Positions 1-7,016 of a stretch of 64,000 nucleotides of DNA are shown one piece after another. Position 1 is the stretch's first letter. Each line of letters starts with the position of its first letter. This DNA is from an uncultured Lachnospiraceae bacterium (GTDB lineage: Bacteria > Bacillota > Clostridia > Lachnospirales > Lachnospiraceae): NCBI GenBank assembly GCA_934351255.1, contig CAKRJH010000001.1, forward strand, positions 1 to 64,000, read 5' to 3'. The position numbers and the translations under genes were made by a program. The notes under the pieces are model-generated. The model was not told the origin of the DNA and made no database searches. It was given only the letters and a program-made list of their open reading frames with translations.

Positions 1-44
1 TAACACATGTAGCTGACTGTCACTAATAGGTCGAGGGCTTGACC
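1..44 (+). rRNA. 23S rRNA, 3' end (partial)
   Basis: The first bases read ctaataggtcgagggcttg, followed by ACC, the conserved 3' end of Clostridia 23S rRNA. The gene begins upstream of the window. The exact 3' end (44 or 45) is inferred from the terminal helix. No 5S rRNA is recognisable between this end and the first tRNA, so 5S must lie elsewhere. Confidence 0.9.
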
Positions 45-94
45 AAAGTGAGCGAGGACGCATCCGGTGAAAGGAGCGGCCGAGCCAGAAGAAG

Positions 95-123
95 TTGCAA
101 AGATAGCAAAAGGATGCTATAAT
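95..123 (+). promoter_or_regulatory. Promoter of the tRNA operon
   Basis: TTGCAA (95-100) and TATAAT (118-123) are separated by exactly 17 bases and lie about 45 bases before the first tRNA. This is a near-consensus housekeeping promoter. It suggests that the tRNAs can be transcribed independently of the rRNA operon upstream. Confidence 0.7.
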
Positions 124-169
124 CGGTATACAGTTTTGAAGGTACTACGAAAGAAGTAATACCAGATAT

Positions 170-241
170 TCCTCGATAGCTCAATGGTAGAGCACACGGC
201 TGTTAACCGTGGGGTTGTTGGTTCGAGCCCAACTCGGGGAG
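170..241 (+). tRNA. tRNA-Asn (anticodon GTT)
   Basis: A full cloverleaf is visible. The acceptor stem TCCTCGA pairs with TCGGGGA, the anticodon loop is CTGTTAA, the T arm contains GGTTCGAGCCC, and the discriminator is G. CCA is not encoded. It is the first tRNA of a three-tRNA operon. Confidence 0.97.
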
Positions 242-288
242 TTTCCTTTTTTCTAGGAAAATCGTCCGGGAAAAGGTTAAATGTTGAT

Positions 289-360
289 GGCTCCATGGTC
301 AAGCGGTTAAGACATCGCCCTTTCACGGCGGTAACACGGGTTCAAATCCCGTTGGAGTCA
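289..360 (+). tRNA. tRNA-Glu (anticodon TTC)
   Basis: The acceptor stem GGCTCCA pairs with TGGAGTC, the anticodon loop is CTTTCAC, the T arm is GGGTTCAAATCCC, and the discriminator is A. CCA is not encoded. It lies 47 bases after tRNA-Asn. Confidence 0.97.
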
Positions 361-364
361 GTAT

Positions 365-436
365 GGCGCAGTAGCCAAGTGGTAAGGCAATGGTCTGCAA
401 CACCAGTACGCGCCGGTTCAAATCCGGCCTGCGCCT
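365..436 (+). tRNA. tRNA-Cys (anticodon GCA)
   Basis: The acceptor stem GGCGCAG pairs with CTGCGCC, the anticodon loop is CTGCAAC, the T arm is CGGTTCAAATCCG, and the discriminator is T. It starts four bases after tRNA-Glu and ends the operon. Confidence 0.97.
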
Positions 437-443
437 CTTACTA

Positions 444-478
444 AACCTCGAAACAGTTTACTTGCTTCGAGGTTTTTT
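444..478 (+). terminator. Rho-independent terminator of the tRNA operon
   Basis: AACCTCGAA (444-452) pairs perfectly with TTCGAGGTT (466-474), and the stem runs into a T tract. Confidence 0.85.
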
Positions 479-545
479 GTGTTATTGAAAGAATGATGCG
501 AGAACATTTAGAATGGAGATTAGTTGATCGGAAATGGGGATTGAT

Positions 546-1010
546 ATGGCAGAATCACATGATTTTTTGGATGAATTGTATAAATGCTTTGGGGATACGA
601 CGTTGAAGCCTGAGCAATATTCTGCATTGGGACTGGCTTATATCGGTGACGGAGTGTATGATCTGGTGATCCGGACACTTGTTCTGGAACTGGGCAATGG
701 CAAGGTAAGGGAGTTTCACCGCATTACCAGTGGGATTGTCAAGGCGGAATCTCAGGCAAAGACGTATCGGGCTATTGAAAGTGAACTCACAGAGGAAGAA
801 CAGGCGGTGTTTCACCGGGGACGCAATGCGAAATCTGCCACATCGGCAAAGAATGCCTCGATCGTATCATACCGTATCGCTACAGGGTTGGAGGCATTGA
901 TGGGATATCTGTATCTGTCCCATCGGATGGACAGAATCATGGAACTGACCAAAATGGGGCTGGAGCGGATGGATCTCATGCCGAAATCATTGGTCAGGAC
1001 GAAAAAATAG
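546..1010 (+). CDS. mrnC: Mini-ribonuclease 3 (MrnC)
   Basis: Mini-III is a dimeric double-stranded-RNA endonuclease that trims 23S rRNA precursors. It keeps only the RNase III catalytic domain and has no dsRNA-binding domain. The 154-residue product has the family length, the acidic signature GLAYIGDGVYD at about residues 29-39 and a second conserved block around HRGRNAK. The start at 546 is chosen because GGGG at 536-539 is well placed for it; an in-frame ATG at 534 has no clear ribosome site. The next gene is rlmB, the usual Firmicutes order, and both act on 23S rRNA. Confidence 0.93.
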   Translation: MAESHDFLDELYKCFGDTTLKPEQYSALGLAYIGDGVYDLVIRTLVLELGNGKVREFHRITSGIVKAESQAKTYRAIESELTEEEQAVFHRGRNAKSATSAKNASIVSYRIATGLEALMGYLYLSHRMDRIMELTKMGLERMDLMPKSLVRTKK

Positions 1011-1072
1011 AAGGATCAACGTATTTCGAAAAAATAGCAATTAATATGCGGAGCGGATCGGAGGATAAGAAG

Positions 1073-1819
1073 ATGGGATACGAAGAATTTAAGATTGAAG
1101 GAAGAAATGCGGTTTTGGAGGCATTTCGTTCCGGCAAGACGATCGATAAGCTGTTTATTTTGGACGGATGCCAGGATGGTCCGGTGAGGACAATTCTGCG
1201 GGAAGCAAAAAAGACGGATGCGATCATTAACTTTGTGGCGAAAGAGCGACTGGACCAGTTGTCTGAGACAGGCAAGCATCAGGGGGTGATTGCACAGGCG
1301 GCTGCCTACGAGTATGCCACGGTGGATGAGATTCTGGAGCACGCGCAGGAAAAGGGAGAGCCTCCGTTTCTGATCCTGTTGGACAATATTGAGGATCCGC
1401 ATAATCTCGGGTCAATCATCCGTACTGCCAATCAGGTGGGAGCTCATGGTGTGATCATTCCAAAGCGCAGGGCAGTGGGATTGACGGCTACGGTAGCTAA
1501 GGCGTCCGCGGGAGCGATCAATTATACGCCGGTAGCCAAGGTGACAAATCTGGCTAAGACGATGGATGAACTGAAACAGAAGGGATTGTGGTTTGTCTGC
1601 GGAGATATGGACGGAGATTCTATGTATTCGCTGGATCTGACCGGGCCAATGGGTGTGGTGATCGGAAATGAAGGAGACGGAGTCAGCCGTCTGGTGCGGG
1701 AGAAATGTGATTTTGTAGCTACCATTCCGATGTTTGGAGATATTGATTCCCTGAATGCATCGGTGGCCATGGGTGTGTTATCCTATGAGATTGTAAGACA
1801 GAGATTACAGAAGAAATAA
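1073..1819 (+). CDS. rlmB: 23S rRNA (guanosine-2'-O-)-methyltransferase RlmB (TrmH/SPOUT family)
   Basis: This SAM-dependent methyltransferase is expected to modify a conserved guanosine of 23S rRNA (G2251 in E. coli numbering). The 248-residue protein has an N-terminal substrate-binding domain beginning KIEGRNAVLEAF. Its SPOUT domain carries the motifs LLDNIEDPHNLGSIIRTA, VIGNEGDGVSRLV and SLNASVAMGVLSYE, which form the knotted SAM site. The ATG at 1073 has GGAGG eight bases upstream; an earlier in-frame ATG at 1046 lacks one. The gene sits between mrnC and sigH. Confidence 0.93.
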   Translation: MGYEEFKIEGRNAVLEAFRSGKTIDKLFILDGCQDGPVRTILREAKKTDAIINFVAKERLDQLSETGKHQGVIAQAAAYEYATVDEILEHAQEKGEPPFLILLDNIEDPHNLGSIIRTANQVGAHGVIIPKRRAVGLTATVAKASAGAINYTPVAKVTNLAKTMDELKQKGLWFVCGDMDGDSMYSLDLTGPMGVVIGNEGDGVSRLVREKCDFVATIPMFGDIDSLNASVAMGVLSYEIVRQRLQKK

Positions 1820-1851
1820 AAGCATGTTGAAACGGATAATTTGAGGTGACT

Positions 1852-2433
1852 ATGGGATGGATTGATTTTGAGGGAATGGAACAGCTGGAGATAATACTTC
1901 GTGCCCAGAAGGGGGATTCTGATTCCATGGATTATCTTCTGGAACAGTATAAGCCGCTGGTGCGCAGGAAAGCCAGGACATTGTTTCTGATCGGAGGAGA
2001 CGGTGATGATCTGGTACAGGAGGGCATGATTGGCTTGTTTAAGGCCGTGCAGGGATTTTGTCCGGATCGAGAGGCCAGTTTTGCGACATTTGCAGATCTG
2101 TGTATATCGCGGCAGTTGTATTCTGCGATTAAAAAGTCGTCCCGAAAGAAAAATGAACCTCTCAATGAATACGAATCCCTGGATGATCCGGATCACCCGG
2201 AACTGGTGCAGGAAGGCTCCAACCCGGAGGATATCGTGGTGGAAAAAGAGTATTCCATGACGTTGATGCGCAGACTCAAGCAGAGGCTGAGTGCGTTGGA
2301 GCGTACGGTGCTGGATTACTATCTTGAGGGGAAAACTTATCAGGAGATCGCAGTGGTAATGGGGAAGGCGCCCAAGACCATTGACAATGCCCTGCAGAGA
2401 ATTCGGCAGAAGGCAGGAAAGGTGTTGAGATAA
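1852..2433 (+). CDS. sigH: RNA polymerase sigma factor SigH (sporulation/stationary phase)
   Basis: This is a sigma-70 family factor of the sigma-H type, which drives early sporulation and stationary-phase genes in Firmicutes. Region 2 is visible as DDLVQEGMIGLFKAV and ASFATFADLCISRQL. Region 4 is visible as LSALERTVLDYYLEGKTYQEIA followed by a recognition helix with KAPKTIDNALQRIRQK. The length of 193 residues and the position after rlmB match sigH in other Clostridia. A GTG two codons earlier (1846) is possible, but GAGG at 1843 fits the ATG at 1852. The stop codon abuts the start of the MATE gene. Confidence 0.9.
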   Translation: MGWIDFEGMEQLEIILRAQKGDSDSMDYLLEQYKPLVRRKARTLFLIGGDGDDLVQEGMIGLFKAVQGFCPDREASFATFADLCISRQLYSAIKKSSRKKNEPLNEYESLDDPDHPELVQEGSNPEDIVVEKEYSMTLMRRLKQRLSALERTVLDYYLEGKTYQEIAVVMGKAPKTIDNALQRIRQKAGKVLR

Positions 2434-3825
2434 ATGAGTGGACACGACGGTGTTCATGAGCAAAGTACTGCTCAAACTAAGGAAAGTGAACGGTTGTTTT
2501 CGGGAGAACAGCTGCGCAGACTGATCCTGCCGTTGATGGTGGAACAGCTTTTGGCGGTGGCAGTGGGAATAGCGGATTCGATCATGGTATCGGCGGTCAG
2601 CGAGGAAGCGATGGCCGCCGTTTCTCTGGTCGATAATATCAATGTCCTGCTGATCGGTCTGTTTTCGGCTCTGGCTACAGGTGGAGCTGTAGTGGCGGGA
2701 CAGTATCTCGGTCATAAGAACCGGGAGAAGGCCTGCGAAGCCGGTCTGCAGCTCCTGGTATTTGTGACATTGATCGCTGCCGTGGTGATGGGCGCGATTT
2801 ATGTGGGAAGAGGATGGATCCTTGGAACGGTATTTGGAAAGATCCAGCCGGATGTGTATTCCTATGCGGACCGTTATCTGCTGGTTGTCATGGCTTCCAT
2901 TCCATTTCTGGCATTGTACAACTGCGGTGCGGCATTGTTTCGTGTGCAGGGCAATTCCAAGGTTTCAATGAAGACATCTCTTTTGATGAACGGGATCAAT
3001 GTGGCCGGAAATGCCCTTTGTGTGTATGGTCTGCATATGAGCGTGGAGGGCGTGGCGATTCCGACATTAGTGAGCCGTATTGTGGCGGCGATCGTGATCG
3101 TCTGGCTGCTGACGGATCAGAAACTGACGGTGTGTGTCAGGAAGCCGGTGCATTACCGGTATCAGGGGAAAATGGTCAGCCGGATCCTGCAGATCGGTAT
3201 TCCCAATGGTATTGAGAACAGTATGTTCCAGTTGGGAAAGATCGTGCTGCTCAGCCTGATCTCGACGTTTGGCACGACCGCCATTGCGGCCAATGCAGCG
3301 GCCAATTCACTGGCGGCATTTGAGATATTGCCGGGACAGGCGATCGGATTGGCGATGGTGACCGTGGTGAGCCAGTGCGTGGGAGCCGGTGATTATGAAC
3401 AGGTAAAATATTATACCAAGAAACTGATGATCTATGCGATCGGCTCTATGATCATACTCAACGCGTTGATCATGCTTGGGCTGCCGTGGATCATGCAGAT
3501 GTACCATCTGTCCTCCCAGACGGCAGTGGTGGCCCGGAAGATATTGATCCTGCATGGAACCTGTGCTATGGTGATCTGGCCATTGTCATTTACCTTCCCA
3601 AATGCATTGCGGGCGGCCAATGATGCCAGATATACGATGACAGTCAGCATCTTATCCATGTGGTTTTGCAGGATCGTGCTGGGTGTGATCATGGGAAAAT
3701 ACCTGGGAATGGGCGTGTTTGGAACCTGGGTAGCCATGATTATCGACTGGGTGGTGCGAAGTATCTTTTTCCTGCTCCGTTTCCTTCGCGGAAAATGGAT
3801 GGAGCAGAAGAGTCTGACAGATTGA
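2434..3825 (+). CDS. MATE family multidrug efflux transporter
   Basis: This polytopic membrane protein of 463 residues has about twelve hydrophobic segments and a duplicated six-helix architecture. The N-terminal half starts LRRLILPLMVEQLLAVAVG and contains DSIMVSAVSEEAMAAVSLV, typical of Na+/H+-coupled MATE exporters. The ATG directly follows the sigH stop codon with no gap, so translation is probably coupled to sigH. The substrate cannot be inferred. A second MATE gene (14,582-15,922, minus strand) belongs to a different subgroup. Confidence 0.9.
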   Translation: MSGHDGVHEQSTAQTKESERLFSGEQLRRLILPLMVEQLLAVAVGIADSIMVSAVSEEAMAAVSLVDNINVLLIGLFSALATGGAVVAGQYLGHKNREKACEAGLQLLVFVTLIAAVVMGAIYVGRGWILGTVFGKIQPDVYSYADRYLLVVMASIPFLALYNCGAALFRVQGNSKVSMKTSLLMNGINVAGNALCVYGLHMSVEGVAIPTLVSRIVAAIVIVWLLTDQKLTVCVRKPVHYRYQGKMVSRILQIGIPNGIENSMFQLGKIVLLSLISTFGTTAIAANAAANSLAAFEILPGQAIGLAMVTVVSQCVGAGDYEQVKYYTKKLMIYAIGSMIILNALIMLGLPWIMQMYHLSSQTAVVARKILILHGTCAMVIWPLSFTFPNALRAANDARYTMTVSILSMWFCRIVLGVIMGKYLGMGVFGTWVAMIIDWVVRSIFFLLRFLRGKWMEQKSLTD

Positions 3826-3841
3826 GAAAGGAAGAAAGAAC

Positions 3842-6800
3842 TTGGATTATAGGAAGACCCCTTTATGGGACAGTACATTATCAATAGAAGAGAGATTGGA
3901 TTATCTGATGTCTGAACTGACATTGGAAGAAAAATTGCAGTGTCTTGGCACCGGCAACCCGGCCATAGAGAGACTGGGAATCGATGTGATGTGGCACGGC
4001 GGAGAGGGTGCGCACGGGCTGCAGGCCCGCAGAGACCAGAGTTTTGATCAGGGAATGCCCCAGCCGACTACTACATTTCCAAATCCCAATGGAATGAGTG
4101 CAACCTGGGATCGCGAGCTGGTCAGACAGGCTGGAGTGGCGCTCGGCAATGAAGCGCGTGCCTTGCGTCAAAAGTCAGGAAGAGGTTCCCTTTGTCTGTG
4201 GGCACCGACGGTGGATATGGAACGGGATCCGAGATGGGGAAGAACCGAGGAAGCCTACGGGGAGGATCCGTATCTGGCCGGAGAGATGGCGGCGTCCTAT
4301 GTGAAAGGAATGCGGGGCGATGATGCAACGTATATCCGCTGCGCCGCGACGCTGAAGCATTTTTATGCCAATAATGTGGAGGATGGAAGAGTGTACAAAT
4401 CATCTTCTGTCGATCCGAGAAACCGCGAGGAATATTATCTGGAGCCATTTCGACGTGCTGTGACGGAAGGCGGTGCGGAGGCGATGATGACCTCTTACAA
4501 CGAGATCAATGGTATTCCGGCCATGCTCAATCCTGAGGTACAGAAACGGGCGAAGGAAGAATGGGGACTGCATCATGTCGTCAGCGATGGCGGGGATGTT
4601 TTGCAGACTGTGAATGAGCATCATTATTTCGCGTCCCATGCGGAGACGATTGCCGCGGCATTGAAGGCGGGACTGGACTGCTTCACGGATGATATCGGTG
4701 AGGTCTCAAAGGCTGCCAGAGAAGCATTGAACTGTGGGATGATCACGATCGATGATATTGACCGTGCGCTTCGATGCCATTTTGGCACCAATATCCGTCT
4801 GGGATTGTTTGATGAGCCGGGACTGTGTCCGTATGATGCGATCGGCGAGGAGTATCTGAACTGTGAGGAGCACCGGAATGTGGCGCGGACACTTAGCCGG
4901 GAGTCGGTGGTTCTTCTGAAAAATGAGGGAATCCTTCCGCTGGAATCCCAGAGCGGTCAGAAGATCGCGGTCGTCGGCCCGCTGGCGGATCAGTGGGATC
5001 TGGACTGGTATTCCGGACTGCCGCCGTATTATGTCAAGCCGCTGGCCGGCATTGCCGGTCACGTAAAAAAAGAAAATCTGAAACATACCAGAGGACTGCT
5101 TCGCACAAGGATCCGTCTGGAGGATGGAACCTATCTGGGTATTCTGGACGGCAGGGGGACGGTCGGAGCCGTGTCGGACAGGAAACAGGCTGAGGTGTTT
5201 GAATGGAATGTCTGGGATGATCATCAGATCACGCTGCGCGCGTGCTCCAATGACCGGTATCTGACCGTGGACGATGGAGAGAATCCTGAGCATGAGAAAA
5301 ACAGCATGAAGATTTATGCATCCAGAAAACTGGCTTTTGGCTGGTTTGTGAAAGAAGCGTTTCATGTGGCTCAGGGTGAGATGCTTACCGATATGCTCAG
5401 AGAGGGACAGGCTGTCTGCGTGAGAAGCTGGAAGGATGATCCGTTTGTGATCGACGACGAGGGATGCCTGAAGGTTCTGGAGGATGCCGGAGCAGAGACA
5501 GAGACTCTCTCATGGACGCCGGAGCTGGTGTCCGATGGCGTCAGCGAGGCTGTGAGCCTGGCGCAGTGGGCCGACTGTGTGATCATGGTCGGTGGTGCGC
5601 ATCCGATGATCACCTGCAAGGAGGAAGTAGACCGGGCAGACATTGGACTGTCTCCGCTGCAGAGTGAATTGATCCGTGCAATATATGACAAACAGAAAAA
5701 ACTGATCCTGGCACTGATCTCCAGTGTGCCGCTGGCCGTGAACTGGGAGCAGGAACATCTGCCGGCGATCGTGGCGATGGCCGGAGGCGGGATGGAACTG
5801 GGAAATGGTCTGGCTGACGTTCTCTTTGGCTGTGCAAGTCCGGCCGGGCGTCTGAACATGACCTGGTACCGCGATGTGGCTGATCTGCCGGACATGGATG
5901 ATTACGATATCATTCAGGGGGAGAGAACCTATCAGTATTTTCAGGGAGATGTTCTCTATCCGTTTGGCCACGGGCTGAGTTATACCGAGATGAAGTATGA
6001 GAATCTGCAGGTGGAACTGCAGGATCTTGTGACCTGGAAGGTGCGCGTGGATGTCAGCAATGTGGGCGGATGCGTTTCCGATGAAGTGGTGCAGCTCTAT
6101 GTGCATAAGGTGGATCCTCTGGACAAGAGGCCTGTTCGCCAGTTAAAGGGATTTTGCAGAGTGAAAGATCTGGCTCCCGGAGAGACGCGGACGGTAGAGT
6201 TCGCGGTGCCGGAGCAGGATCTCAAATATTATGATGTGGTCAGACGACAGATGGTACTTGAGGATGGGGACTATCTCTTTGAGGTGGGGGCATCCAGTCA
6301 GGACATCCGTCTGAATACGACTGTGAACTGCCATGGCGTGAAGCCGGCCAGCCGGGATGCCAGAGAGTATCAACCGGCGGATCATTATCATGAGAGCGGA
6401 AGTGTAATGCTTGGTGAGGGGATACGCGGATATGCCAGTGTGATGCCGGCACCGGGGCAGGATGCGATGGAACTTTTATATAGAAGGATTGCTGTGGCAT
6501 CATTGACAGATGCGGCCTGTCTGGTGGTGGAATGTGAATGTAACCCCGGCGATGAGATCTCATTGTGGATGGACGACCATCAGATCGGGCATATGATCTG
6601 CGGGGAGGACGTGACGCAGTATGCGAGGGGAACACGGTTCTGTACCCTCCGGATCCCACTGCATTGGACGAAGGAAGACCGGGAGCGGCTGGAGGCTGTC
6701 GCATGTAGTGGCGAATGTCCGGAGACTGCTGGTGGTCGTCCGGGTGCCGAAGGTGGACGGTTGGCTGCAGGCGGTGGATCTGCAGAGGCCGGCGAAGATG

Positions 6801-6862
6801 TGACGGACTGGACGATCCATTGTCAGGGAAGGGTCAGACTGGCGGCCTGGCATGTAGAATAA
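3842..6862 (+). CDS. Glycoside hydrolase family 3 with inserted beta-rich domain and C-terminal extension
   Basis: This is a cytoplasmic GH3 enzyme (beta-glucosidase or beta-xylosidase type) with no signal peptide. The N-terminal barrel contains PTVDMERDPRWGRTEEAYGE (122-141), KHF (172-174) and the nucleophile motif VSDGG with Asp249. The second GH3 domain is interrupted by roughly residues 424-548. This insert includes SNDRYLTVDDG and resembles a fascin-like beta-trefoil (inference). An FnIII-like domain follows the GHGLSYTEMKY motif near 709. The last 170 residues look like a carbohydrate-binding beta-sandwich broken by a Gly-rich tract. The start is TTG with AAAGGA nine bases upstream; no in-frame ATG fits. 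Confidence 0.88.
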   Translation: MDYRKTPLWDSTLSIEERLDYLMSELTLEEKLQCLGTGNPAIERLGIDVMWHGGEGAHGLQARRDQSFDQGMPQPTTTFPNPNGMSATWDRELVRQAGVALGNEARALRQKSGRGSLCLWAPTVDMERDPRWGRTEEAYGEDPYLAGEMAASYVKGMRGDDATYIRCAATLKHFYANNVEDGRVYKSSSVDPRNREEYYLEPFRRAVTEGGAEAMMTSYNEINGIPAMLNPEVQKRAKEEWGLHHVVSDGGDVLQTVNEHHYFASHAETIAAALKAGLDCFTDDIGEVSKAAREALNCGMITIDDIDRALRCHFGTNIRLGLFDEPGLCPYDAIGEEYLNCEEHRNVARTLSRESVVLLKNEGILPLESQSGQKIAVVGPLADQWDLDWYSGLPPYYVKPLAGIAGHVKKENLKHTRGLLRTRIRLEDGTYLGILDGRGTVGAVSDRKQAEVFEWNVWDDHQITLRACSNDRYLTVDDGENPEHEKNSMKIYASRKLAFGWFVKEAFHVAQGEMLTDMLREGQAVCVRSWKDDPFVIDDEGCLKVLEDAGAETETLSWTPELVSDGVSEAVSLAQWADCVIMVGGAHPMITCKEEVDRADIGLSPLQSELIRAIYDKQKKLILALISSVPLAVNWEQEHLPAIVAMAGGGMELGNGLADVLFGCASPAGRLNMTWYRDVADLPDMDDYDIIQGERTYQYFQGDVLYPFGHGLSYTEMKYENLQVELQDLVTWKVRVDVSNVGGCVSDEVVQLYVHKVDPLDKRPVRQLKGFCRVKDLAPGETRTVEFAVPEQDLKYYDVVRRQMVLEDGDYLFEVGASSQDIRLNTTVNCHGVKPASRDAREYQPADHYHESGSVMLGEGIRGYASVMPAPGQDAMELLYRRIAVASLTDAACLVVECECNPGDEISLWMDDHQIGHMICGEDVTQYARGTRFCTLRIPLHWTKEDRERLEAVACSGECPETAGGRPGAEGGRLAAGGGSAEAGEDVTDWTIHCQGRVRLAAWHVE

Positions 6863-6881
6863 CACTTTTTTGAAAAAATGC

Positions 6882-6911
6882 TTTTCATGGCCGCATGGTC
6901 TGTGCTATACT
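6882..6911 (+). promoter_or_regulatory. Promoter of ppdK
   Basis: An extended -10 element, TGCTATACT (TATACT at 6906-6911), is preceded 18 bases upstream by the weak -35 TTTTCA (6882-6887). It gives a leader of about 100 bases. The leader contains a small GCGGA/TCCGC hairpin (6970-6983) before the AGGAGG site at 7001. Confidence 0.6.
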
Positions 6912-7016
6912 AAGTTTAGCGACATGGGTCTAATGGTCGAATTGCGCATTTTTTTCCATGTCAATACGAGCGGAGTTGTCCGCAATCACACTAATATATT
7001 AGGAGGTAATAGACAA

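Noticed and set aside
534..545. Four-residue longer start for mrnC
   Set aside because: The GGGG ribosome site fits 546 better, although 534 cannot be fully excluded.
6870..7016. Longer N-terminus for pyruvate phosphate dikinase
   Set aside because: The frame is open upstream, but the region holds the promoter and a strong AGGAGGT site just before 7,017, and known PPDKs start there.
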